Below, one piece after another: positions 49,978-60,609 of a DNA stretch of 64,000 nt. The notes beneath the pieces are model-generated. The model ran no database searches, was not told where the DNA came from, and was given only the letters and a program-made list of their open reading frames with translations. This DNA comes from Amaranthus tricolor (taxonomy: Eukaryota; Streptophyta; Magnoliopsida; Caryophyllales; Amaranthaceae), in assembly GCF_026212465.1 (NCBI RefSeq), contig NC_080049.1, positions 2,865,960 to 2,929,959 of the forward strand. Reading direction: 5' to 3'. The position numbers and the translations under genes were made by a program. Position 1 is the first letter of the stretch, and each line of letters opens with the position of its first letter.

Positions 49978-50920
49978 CACAAATTCTTCTTGAGACCGTC
50001 TTTTGTAAAGACAGCTTTCAAAAGCCCAACCCAAATCTAAATAATGTTAATTTAAAAAAAAACTGACGTGCGCGTATGAAGTAGAATGTGAAAAGTCACA
50101 TAATATATTTGAGGTTATAACAACAATTATTTAGGTTTATAACATAATATATTTTATATAATACCAGCATATATTTGGGGGTTATAACATAATTTATTTG
50201 AGATTATAACATAATATATTTAAAGTTATAACAATATATATTTGAGGTTATAACAATATATATGTTTGGGGTTATAGTATTATATATTTAGGTATATGAT
50301 GATCTGTGTTTAGGGTTATAATTATAACATTATATAGTGGGTAGATAATGGTTTTTGTTTGGAATAGTAACATTATATATTTGGGTATATAATGGTCTGT
50401 GTTTGGGGTTATAGTATTATGTATTTGGGGGTTTTAAAATTATGTAGTCGGGTATATAATGGTCTGTATTTGAAGGTATAGTAATTTTATAACATCAAAT
50501 ATATTATGTTAAAACCCCAAATATATGTTGTTATAATCATATATATATTTTATTATAACCTCAAATATGTATTGTTACAACTTTACATATATTATGTTAT
50601 AAACCCAAAAATATTATATTATAACCATAAATATATGTTGTTATAACGCCATATATATTATATTATAACTTCAAATATATATTGTTATAACTTCAAATAA
50701 ATTATGTTATAACCTCCAAATATATGGTGGTATAACACCAAATATATTATGTTATAACCTCAAATAAATTTTGTTATAACCCCAAATATATTATGTGACT
50801 TTTCACATTCCACTTCACACGCACGCGTCATTAATTTTTTAAATTAACATAAATTAGATTTGGCTGGGCTTTTGAGAGCTGTCTTTACAAAAGACGGTCT
50901 CTTAGGAAAGGACCTAATGA
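49978..50920. mobile_element. Large foldback element filled with mirrored 22-bp repeats
   Basis: Arms of about 130 bp are inverted copies: left GAGACCGTCTTTTGTAAAGA, TTCAAAAGCCCA, GAATGTGAAAAGTCACATAA; the complement of the right arm reads the same words in order with few changes. The inner part is about 25-30 tandem units of 20-27 bp based on GGTTATAACATAATATATTTG. To about 50480 they read in that sense and after about 50495 as the complement, so the whole element folds into one hairpin. Some units in the left half have drifted to GGTATATAATGGTCTGTGTT. Tips resemble the GAGACGGTCTC MITE family. No certain target duplication. Confidence 0.8.
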
Positions 50921-51486
50921 AAAAATTGTCAAAGAAACTAAAAATTTAAGCAGATGGTAAGACATAGGTAGATCTACATGGGGCCCCCGGTGGCACGTGC
51001 CCCCATGCAAATTTAAAAATAAAACTAGTTTTAATTTGGTTTTGGTTCGTAGGGTGTTCAAAAAATGACTAATAGATAGACAAATTAATGAGATAGTAGC
51101 GGTATCTCCTCACATAAAACCCATTATATTGTCACATAATAACTCATGAAATATAGTTTGTTATTTTCATTGTTCCTCTTATTTAACTTATTGATTTCGC
51201 ACCATTATCTTTTGGAAAATTGCTTCTAAAAGGCTAATTTTTAGCCCGTCTGCAGATAAAGGGTCAACTTTACGTTTATTCTACAAAGGTTAAGCCTTTT
51301 TCTCCTATTTGCAACAAAAGAACTGCTATGTAATGGTTACCTAGAGTAACAAGTTACTCCATCTCATTTAATTAAAATACCACATGTCATATTCTGATAT
51401 ATTCTGATTGGGTGCTATAATTTTATTTTAAAACAAAAAGGCACAAAAAATATACTAAGTTTATCATTTTGAACCACTGCTTTTTC

Positions 51487-51654
51487 TGTTGATTCTGATT
51501 GATGAAGTTCAAAGAAAGCAGAGAAAGAAAGAGGAGAAGCTTGAGAGAATATTGAGAGGAATTGATTTTTATTAAAATTGCTTGAAAATAAATAACAAGA
51601 GAGGATATCTATATTAGACAAAAAAAAGGATTATAAAACTAATTATGTCTAACA
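51487..51654 (-). repeat. 3' LTR of copia element
   Basis: 168 bp. On the minus strand it begins TGTTAGACATAATTAG and ends AATCAGAATCAACA. Short LTRs like this are on the small end for copia. Confidence 0.95.
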
Positions 51655-54600
51655 CCCCCCCCCCCCCCCCCCCCCTCGCAAGTTGGAGGGTGATAACATC
51701 CCCAACTTGGAAATCAAGATTTGATGAGCAGGCCTTGAAAGACTCTTGGTGAAGACATCTGCCAATTGGTGTTGTGTGGGCACATATGACAAACTGATCA
51801 GACCATCCTGCAACTTTTCTCTCACAAAATAACAATCAAGATCAATATGTTTAGTGCACTCGTGATAGACTGGGTTCTTGGCAATGTAGATAGCAGCCTG
51901 ACTATCACATTTGAGAGGTACAGGAACAATTGCAGGCACTGTGAATTCATGTAACAATCTGGTAAGCCAAGCAAGTTCTGCTGTAACCCTGCGCATTGAT
52001 CTGTATTCAGCTTCTGCTGAGCTTAAAGAAACCGTAGCTTGCTTCTTACTTTTCCATGAAATAGGACTACCACCTAGAAGGATGAAATAGCCACTGACAA
52101 ACTTCCTAATGTTGGGATAGGAAGCCCAATCTGAGTCACAATAAGCTTCAAGGGTTAAATCAGTAGATGCATTAAGATAAATGCCTTTAGTGTAATCCTT
52201 GCTCAAATATCTCAAAGTATGCAGGGCTGCTTGCTAGTGAGGTTCTCTTGGATCCTGCATGAATTGACTTAAGAATTGTACTGCATAAGCAAGATCAAGC
52301 CTTGTATTTGTCAAGTAGTTCAACTTGCCAACCAATTTTCTGTATAGACTAAGAACTGGGATAGGTTTGCCAGAGTCAGGTCTCAATTTCAGGTTGGTTT
52401 CCAAAGGGCAATGTGCAGGTGTAGCATTCAAATGATCAAATTCCTTCAATAACTCTTCTGCAAATTTTCTCTGTGTCATGATTACACCATGAGATCCCTG
52501 TAAGAATTCTATACCAAGAAAATAATGTAAAGGACCCAAATCCTTAATCTTGAATCTGGAACGCAAGTATGCTTTCAAAGCATCCATCTCCTCTAGATGA
52601 TTTCCAGTGAGTAAAATGTCGTCCACATAAACTGCTACAAATATAATACTTTGCCCATAGCCTTGTAAAAAAGGGAATAATCATTCTTGGATTGAATATA
52701 GGCCCTTGATCTTAGTGCTGTAGAGAGTTTAGCATGCCACTGTCTAGATGCTTGTCTAAGGCCATACAAGGATTTCTTTAACTTCAGAACTTTGGTTGGA
52801 TCAGAGAGAATTAAACCAGGAGGAGGTTTCATGTATATATCTTCATTCAAATCCCCATGTAAAAAGGCATTATTAACATCTAACTGATGCATAGGCCAAT
52901 GCATCTTAACTGCAGTAGCAATAAGACTCCTTATGGTTGTCATCTTCACTACTGGAGAGAACGTTTCAGTACAATCAATTCCAGCTTTTTGAGTGCAACC
53001 TTTGATAACCAATCTACCTTTGTATCTTTCCACAGTACCATTTGCATGCCTTTTGATTTTGTAAACCCATTTACTGGAAATTGGCCTTTTGCCCTTTGGT
53101 AATACAACTTCTTCCCATGTGTCATTGGCTTCAAGAGCAGAGAACTCTTGTTGCATAGCATCTTGCCAAGCAGTTATAGCAGCAGCCTCTTCATAATTTG
53201 CAGGCTCTTGTATATCATTAGTAGAGTTAAGCAACTGCTGACTAGGAGATGAAATGGTAAAACAAAAAATATGATTTGGAATAGAAAACAATGAGGTTAA
53301 TGTGTGAGGACAATCATGAATACAAGCAATATCAAAAGGAGAGGAATTCAGGACAGCATGATTACAAACATAATCATCTAAGTAGGCAGGTTGGTGTGTA
53401 GGTCTAACAGACCTTCTGATAAGAGGAGCAGGAGTGAGAACATGAGGTGGAGAAGAGTGTGTATGAGGTGCAGAGTAAGGAGTAGATGAAGATGATGAGT
53501 GACTGGTAGGAGAAATGAGAGGGATAGACTGATTAGATGGAGGGGAAATATAACTAAAGTCAAATGGTGTTTGAGTAGAGAAAGGAAGAAAAGAACTTGT
53601 GTGTTTTAGTGAGGGAAATGATGTTTCTTGAAAAACAACATCTCTAGACATCTGAATCTTATGAGTATCAAGATTATAGAGTTTGTAAGCTTTCTTTCCT
53701 AGAGGATAGCCTAGAAAAATGCAAGGTGAAGCTCTTGGTTGAAATTTATCACGACCCTGTCTAAGAGTGGATGCATAACATAACAACCAAAAGACCTGAG
53801 GTGAGAGTAAGATGGAGAATGACCAAATAGAATTTCAAAAGGTGATTTATTGTGAAGAATTTTCATAGGAAATCTATTGATAAGATAGGTAGCTGTGAGG
53901 ATACAGTCACCCCAAAAAATGATAGGTAACTTAGATCGAATGAAAAGAGCCCTAGCTGTTTCCAGCAGATGGCGATGCTTTCTCTCAACAACTCCATTTT
54001 GTTGAGGAGTATCTCTAACACTAGTCTGATGAAGGATGCCCTTAGATTGAAAAAAAGCAGTGGCTTCTCTACTGGATCCTAGCTCAAGAGCATTATCAGT
54101 CCTAAAGATTTTAATTTTGGTATTAAACTGAGTGGAGATCATTTCAGTGAAGGTCTGGAGAAGAGGAAAAGCATTACTCTTGGTTTTGAGAAGATGAGTC
54201 CAAGTAGCTCTACTAAAATCCTCAACTATGGTAAGAAAGTAATGATAACCTCCATGAGTTGCTGTATGATAAGGTCCCCAAACATCAACGTGAATAAGAT
54301 AAAAAAGATGGGAAGATTGTGTTTGACTGAGAGGAAAGGGCAGCCTGTGTTGTCTAGCTTCATCACAGCTACTAATAGTATCAATAGAATTATCAGGAAA
54401 AAAAGAAAATTGTTTAAGTTTGTATAAGGGCAAGTGACCCAATCTTTGGTGCCAAATATGACCATTTTCATTATTTCTAACAGAACTACACAAAGTCTCA
54501 TGTACAAAAGAGGAAAACAGAGAAGTATCAACTGATTTATGTATATTAAGCAGTTGAGAAGTGCTAGGAGTACATTTATTTGTATGAGAAAAATCAACTA

Positions 54601-56335
54601 GATTACAAGCTTTGTTTGACTGAGCATAATCTCTGTGACATTTATTTGCATCAGATGTAGAAGATTCGTATTGTGTTTGAGCTTGAGAAGCAGGAGATGT
54701 AGAAGATTTGTATTGTGTTTGAGCTTGAGAAGCAGGAAAATGTTGTAGCAAATATAGCCCTGAATGAATATCACCAAGTTCCAGAGGCCTCTTCATTGAA
54801 GGGCCCTGAAAATAACATTTAGAATTAGTGAAAATGGCATAAGAAAAAGGCTGTTTGCATAATTTGCCTATTGAAAGAAGGTTATACTTAAATTGAGGAA
54901 TATAAAGCACATTATGCAAAATGATATCAGGATGAATGCACACAGAACCAACTTTATGCACATTAACAACATGACCATTTGGCAAAGTAACATGATGTGC
55001 TTTAGGAAGGATTTGTGTTTGGATAAAAAGATTTTCATTGTGACACATATGATCACTGGCACCAGTGTCAATGATCCAAGTACAATCAGCAGCTGACCAA
55101 CAACTACAACAAACACAATCACCAGAAGATATATAAGGAAAACAAGCCTTTATACCTGAGCAGTTGGAAGCTGTAAAAGCCTGACCAGAAGGTCCTCTAG
55201 AATGATCAGTAGATTTACTACCAGTCTGTAAGTTACTCATCATGGCCATGAGTTGACTGAACTAAGCTTGAGAAATGTTTTGATGATTATTACCACAATT
55301 CCAGGATTGAAGATCATTCTGACTTCCATTATCAGGCTTGCAAGAATTCCAATTTTGTGGAGTATTGTGCAGGAAATACTCTCCAGACTGAGAGGGATCA
55401 TCATCTTGCTTGCACATTCCATTACCAGCAAATCTTTTATTTTTAGTGAACTTAAAATCTTTAGGAAAACCTATAAGTCTGTAGCATTTGCTTGCAATAT
55501 GCCCTGGCTTTTTACAGTGATTGCATATAATTCTTTTGCCATCAAATTTTTGTTTCTGACTTTGGTCATATTGAATATTTTGCTGAGTATCATGATTGTG
55601 ATTTGATGCGTTCATTGATGTTGATTCATTAATAAATTGTGAAGCAGCATGAACTTCTCTTTGCTTCTGTTCTTAAGATAATAAGGCATAAGCCTGACTT
55701 ACAGAAGGCAGAGGTTTCATCATTAGAATATTGCCCCTAATGTGACTGTAATCACTATTGAGTCCCATGAGAAATTGAATAAGGCATTGATCTTCATTGA
55801 ACTTTTGCATGGCTTGTGCAGCCCCGCAAGAACAAATAGGCAGAGAGGACAATGTGTTTAATTCATCCCAATTTTTCTTCAATTTAGTAAAATATCCAGC
55901 AACATCATTTGTACCTTGGCCTGATAATCGAATATCCTTCTCCAATTGAAAAAGCTTGGCACCACTTGCTTGACCATAACGATCTTCAAGTTCTTTCCAG
56001 ATATCATGAGCTGAATCCGAATAAAGAACACTTTCAGCTATTTCTTGAGATAAGACATTCAAAATCCATGATGTGACCATATCATTGCATCTCCTCCATT
56101 GATTATACTTGAAATCAGTGAAACTAGGCTGAGAATTCGAATTGATAAATATCAATTTGTTCTTCGCCGACAAAGCTATTGACATTGATTTCTTCCAAGA
56201 ACCAAAATTCGAACCATCAAAACATTTCGACACTAATAATAATCTAGGATGATCTGCAGGATGAAGGAAGAGAGGATCAGAATGATCAAGAGAATTCGAA
56301 CCAGAATCTTGAAAACCAGAATCTTGACTCGTCAT
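51649..56335 (-). pseudogene. Copia gag-pol polyprotein, broken
   Basis: Sense is the minus strand. Gag begins at 56335 (MTSQDSGFQ) and has the zinc knuckle CNHCKKPGHIASKC. Protease DTGASDHM, the integrase HHCC region (HIWHQRLGH; its second Cys seems missing), integrase catalytic Asp in DVWGPY and FRTDN and Glu in QNGVVERKH, reverse transcriptase [13 protein letters not shown] and the YVDD box, and RNase H DSDWA and SSAEAEYRS are all recognisable. Lesions seen: stop at 55675-55673 in gag, stop at 55264-55262 after the knuckle, a one-base frameshift near 53780 after integrase, another near 52650 just before YVDD, and a stop at 52236-52234 before RNase H. The three stops fit C-to-T or G-to-A changes. 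It cannot make a full polyprotein. Confidence 0.92.
51655..51675 (-). other. All-G polypurine tract
   Basis: 21 consecutive G on the sense strand immediately before the 3' LTR. It occupies the polypurine-tract position that primes plus-strand synthesis. Most tracts mix A and G; a pure G run is unusual and may have grown by slippage. The RNase H frame reads into it as poly-Gly. Confidence 0.75.
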
Positions 56336-56441
56336 TGTGAATGAACGATTGAACCAAATCGAAGCAATAGAAGACGCGGAGGATTGATTAGAGATGATAC
56401 ATGCATTCGATATGAGAGGATATTGATTAGGATTCAGTAAA

Positions 56442-56453
56442 GCTCTGATACCA
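56442..56453 (-). other. Primer-binding site, initiator Met tRNA
   Basis: TGGTATCAGAGC directly abuts the 5' LTR on the sense (minus) strand. It is the standard complement of plant initiator methionine tRNA used by many copia elements. Confidence 0.9.
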
Positions 56454-56622
56454 TGTTGATTCTGATTGATGAAGTTCAAAGAAAGCAGAGAAAGAAAGAG
56501 GAGAAGCTTGAGAGAATGTTGAGAGGAATTGATTTTTATTAAAATTGCTTGAAAATAAATAACAAGAGAGGATATCTATATTAGACAAAAAAAAAGGATT
56601 ATAAAACTAATTATGTCTAACA
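56454..56622 (-). repeat. 5' LTR of copia element
   Basis: 169 bp, same ends as the 3' LTR; differs from it by one A/G substitution and one extra A in a poly-A run. Confidence 0.95.
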
Positions 56623-57313
56623 TTTTCCTCCCCTCCAGTTCTTCTTCTCTCTTTTCTTTGAAGACTTGCAACTGATTTGAGTTAGACATAAGCGATAAAT
56701 ATTAAAAAAAAATACTAGGTAACAGGTTAACCTTGCTAGAACGGTAATCTAGTATCTTGAGAGAAGTAATATTATTATACGATTTTGACGACGGAGAAGC
56801 ATGAGGGAGAGATTGATGAAACTACTACTCTTAAGGATTTGCTCTTGACTTTGTCTTCCGTCTCCAAAGGAATTACTATCACATACTTAATTTTTTGTAA
56901 TCTGAATATATCAATATTATTTGTTGGGTGGGTTCATTGTTGCGTAATGGGATTGGCTATGGTTTTGTCGTAGTAATGGACTGGGTGATGTGGTAGTGCT
57001 TGTTTGGTAGAGGGGTTGGGTGGTGGTGGTGTGGTGTTAGATGGCGTAGAGTAGATGGTGGTTGTTTGATAGAGGAGTTAGGTAGTTACGATTTTATTTT
57101 TATTTTTTTTGTGTTTTTGAAGTTTAAAAGTCAAAAAAGTCAAAGATAACTTGTGTAACAGGTTATAAGTCATTTGACTCTTTTGCTGCAAACAGAAGCA
57201 AAAAGTTAATTCTTTGTAAAATAAGCTAAAGGTTGACCTTTTGTAGAATAAACTTAAAGTTGACCCTTTTTCTGCAGACAGGCTAAATGTTAGCCTTTTA
57301 GAAGTAATTTTTC

Positions 57314-58880
57314 TTTTTCTTTTTTGGCAATGGTCTCACTCTTATTTTTTTTTATCTCATTCTCAAATTTTCACATACTATCTCTCTATCTTAACTGCTC
57401 ATTTATATCCTTCATTTATGTTTTTGTCTTATTCTCCAACTCATTTATGATTTATATCCTTACTCATTTATACCTTCCTCAAAAAGTGTTATATTTGTTA
57501 AAATGCTCTTTGAATTTTTAAGAGTGTCATCTTTTTGAATATTTTTGTTTCTATCTTTGAATGTGTTTGTTAATTTTCTTATTAGAAATATTTAAAATAA
57601 TGAGGAAAAAGAAGAGATTTTTTTTTTTTTTTTGCAAAATGTTTGAGTAGAGAATGTGTTTGTTAGATTTTGTTTTCATTATCTGAGAATTGCGTTAATT
57701 AAACTTCATTACTCTTTTTGGTTGCCGACATTTGAGATGAGAATGACGATATTTTATCGCTTTATACTATTGTGGCTTTTTTTTTTTGAAATCATTGTGC
57801 TTCTACATGTCATTTCACTAAAATAAACAAATTTTAGTTGTTTATTTTAAAAACGAAACACCGTCAAAATTGCTGCAAAATTCTCTTAAAACTTTGTCCA
57901 TTTATTGATGCCCTAGGGACTATGAACCCTGGATCCGCTCCTATCCTAAGATATGTTATATACTCTAACACGCCCTCTCACATAAGTGCCCTTTGGGTTA
58001 AGGCCTAAAAGTGTGAATGCAACATAGATTCTTCTGATGCCTAATGCTGCATATTCGACTTTAAATGGAGATGGTTGAGATTCAGACTTGTGAATGACTA
58101 CGGACTATGGCATATGCATGAATATAATGAATCATTGCTTAACTAGCGAGCCTTTTTAGCTTGATGAATGATATTAACAACTGACTACTCGATTACAAAT
58201 AAATTTGAGACAAATTTAATTAATAATTTATTAATCTTTGGTATTTTAAGATATATTTTTAAATAATAAAATTTTAATTAACAGTAAAGTAGTTAAGAAT
58301 CACAAAATATTTTAGCCTTTATAATTTTATTTTTCTTTTCATAATGTTTATTGTAATTGTAAAGAAATTACATTAATAGTTTGATTGAAAAAGTTTAACT
58401 TATTTATTGATGTATAGGTATTCTTTGCATACATTATATATATTGATGTATAGGTATTCTAGTAATTCAAAAATGTAGAAAATTATCTTATTTTGTAGCT
58501 AAATTTTTATATCACTTAAAGGCTTCAAAAAGCCAAATCCACTATTAGTAAAATTATTATTCCTTCAAGATATTCATTACTCTCAAATCTCATTGGATCT
58601 ATTAAAGTCTATAAATATTATTTCCTTTTATTCAATTATATATAAAGGAATATGTATAAAGAAACCTATCAAAAAAGTTTTTTATTATATACTATAACTA
58701 TAAAATTTATCATTTTAATTAGTTGTACTTACTTCATAATAATGCAAATTAGGCTCATGATTTGGCACACTGATACAACCTATTGACGCTTTGTGTTCCT
58801 ATGGTGTCATGCCCCTTTTCTGTTTCCTTGTTCATAGCACGATGTGGGCCCAGTAGTTTGTGCTTTGTGCCATGGTGCTT
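57314..58880. other. Gene-free spacer with TRIM fragment
   Basis: No gene seen. At about 57955-58090, in minus orientation, TGTTAGAGTATATAACATAT and CACACTTTTAGGCC match the second LTR start and inner part of the TRIM-like element at 33737-34016, so this is a truncated relative. Confidence 0.5.
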
Positions 58881-58889
58881 AACAACAGG

Positions 58890-59441
58890 CGTAGGAATGG
58901 TCATGAATTAGGTCTATGTCGGGTTCAACTGGATCCGAACTTGTATCCATTAATTTTTGTTGAGTTTATATTTTGACTCGGGCCTTTAGAGTCTGAAAAT
59001 GTTGGACTTGCTCAGATTCGTTGGGTTTGATCATGAGCCTAGGGTCCTAAACGGGTCCTAAATGGATCTTGATTTAATTACTGATACTTAACATTTTTTA
59101 CATTTTAAAGTTTTTATTAGTACTAAAATGAGTATATTAGCTTTATAAGTCTATATTGAGTCCAAATAAATATAAAAATAGGTTTAGAATGAATTTTAAA
59201 TTGATATTAATTTGTGTAATAGGTCGGGTCTGGAATAAGTCTAGTGAATTGGATTTAAATGAGTCCAAAGAATGAGTCTCAGTTTGAAAACCCTAAACCC
59301 AAACCCATACCTATTAATTTTTTTGACCCAAAACCAAACCCAAATCTGCAAGATTTCAAAAATTTTGACACAGATCCCATTAAATGTAGCACATTTGGGG
59401 CGGGTCCAATTAAATCTTGAACCCATGATTATCCCTAATTA
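58890..59441. mobile_element. Possible hAT-like element remnant
   Basis: Left TAGGAATGGTCATGAATTAG and, inverted at the right, TTAGGGATAATCATGGGTTC are loosely similar. Subterminal regions are rich in GGGTTC/GACCC words typical of hAT MITEs. No 8-bp duplication was found, so the call is weak. Confidence 0.35.
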
Positions 59442-59451
59442 GACTTGTATC

Positions 59452-60000
59452 TAGGGTTGTTCAAAACCGGATACCGGATCGACCCGGTTTTCGGATAGTG
59501 AAAATCACTATTTGGTTCCGGTTCGAAAAAACCGGATACCCAGAATCCGGATATCTGGTTTAATCCAGATCGGATACCGGATATCCAATTTTCAATTTTT
59601 ATTTTTTGTCTTTTTTTAAACAATTTTACGTTTTTTTTTTCAACATAACTATTTAGCTCACTTTGATTTCTTTCATTAATCAAGCTTATTTTTTAAACAA
59701 TTAAAAAAAAAGCTTATTTTTTAAACTTAGAATACAATTTAGTTATAATTGAGAACTTTTAATATTAGTAAATTTAACAACCAAAACAAAAAACATTTAT
59801 GAAAAAATATTTATACATTTTAAAAATAAAAATAATAAAAAATAGAAAATCGAATATCCGAATTCCCGATTTTGCCAATATGCTGACCCGGATCCGGATT
59901 AAAAACCGGATACTCGGTTTGAATTATTCGATTTTTAAAACCGAATACCGGATATTCCGGATCGAATAATTCGGATCGGATATTTTTGAACATCCTTATA
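59452..60000. mobile_element. Non-autonomous hAT-type element, family 3
   Basis: 549 bp with TAGGGTTGTTCAAAACCGGA at the left and, inverted at the right, TATAAGGATGTTCAAAAATA. Flanks CTTGTATC (59444-59451) and GTTGTATC (60001-60008) match at 7 of 8. Both subterminal regions are packed with GGATACCGGAT-like words. Confidence 0.65.
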
Positions 60001-60008
60001 GTTGTATC

Positions 60009-60609
60009 ACACCAACTTGATAAATAAAAAAAAAACTAAAAAAATGTATATTTAATATGTAAAAGTAGAATTAGTCTTTATGTTTGAAGTTAATCATAAT
60101 CATTATATCCAGTGTATCTCATTCATAGAAAATTATGATCAAGGATATAAAAAGGGAAAAAAGATCATAGCTCATATCCAAGGTGAGTACAACAAATTAG
60201 TCAAATATAAGAATAATTTGAAGTTAATAGAAGAATAAATGCTACAAGAGTCGGAAATTAGTCAATTAAGAAAACAAAAATATAAGAATAAATGCTTATA
60301 TCTATTTCGTAATATTACAGCAAATTCATTACGTTAATTGTTAAATTTAGCAAATCTTCAAAAAAAAAAAAAAAAAAAAAAAGCAAATCTACCGAGATTG
60401 AGAGACTAAATTTAAAAATTTTGCTATCCATCTTGTTTATACGACGTCGTTCGTATAAACTTCTTTCAGAAAGCAGTAACCTGACTTACTCGTACTCTTT
60501 CAATTCAATTTTTCCAGAATTCAAAATTTCTTCTTCCCTCTTATTCGTTATTCGTTATTCCCCATTCTTCTTCAATCTGAGAAAATTAAAGATCTTTTAA
60601 GGTTCAACA
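60009..60609. other. Promoter and leader region of CAP-H
   Basis: Contains a 23-base A run (60360-60382) and the palindromic ACGACGTCGT (60441-60450), a bZIP-type C-box core, about 165 bases before the ATG. Pyrimidine-rich leader from about 60490. No E2F-type site was recognised. Confidence 0.4.

Larger units (their letters stand above)
51487..56622 (-). mobile_element. Ty1/copia LTR retrotransposon, full length, defective
   Basis: Bounded by LTRs of 168 and 169 bp starting TG and ending CA, flanked by the 5-bp duplication TTTTC (51482-51486 and 56623-56627). Sense is the minus strand: 5' LTR, primer site, gag, protease, integrase, reverse transcriptase, RNase H, polypurine tract, 3' LTR. 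Integrase before reverse transcriptase defines the copia order. LTRs differ by one substitution and one homopolymer indel, so insertion is recent. The coding region has several disabling changes (see polyprotein entry). Confidence 0.95.
51214..57313. mobile_element. Older TIR element interrupted by a copia retrotransposon
   Basis: Left GGAAAATTGCTTCTAAAAGG at 51214 and, inverted at the right ending 57313, GAAAAATTACTTCTAAAAGG start arms that stay similar for about 80 bp (GTCTGCAGA, AAAGGGTCAACTTTA, TTTATTCTACAAA). Without the copia insertion (51487-56622) and one TSD copy the element would be about 960 bp. It carries a short open stretch at about 56785-56880. The arms have diverged moderately, so it predates the copia insertion. 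Flanking duplication unclear. Confidence 0.7.
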
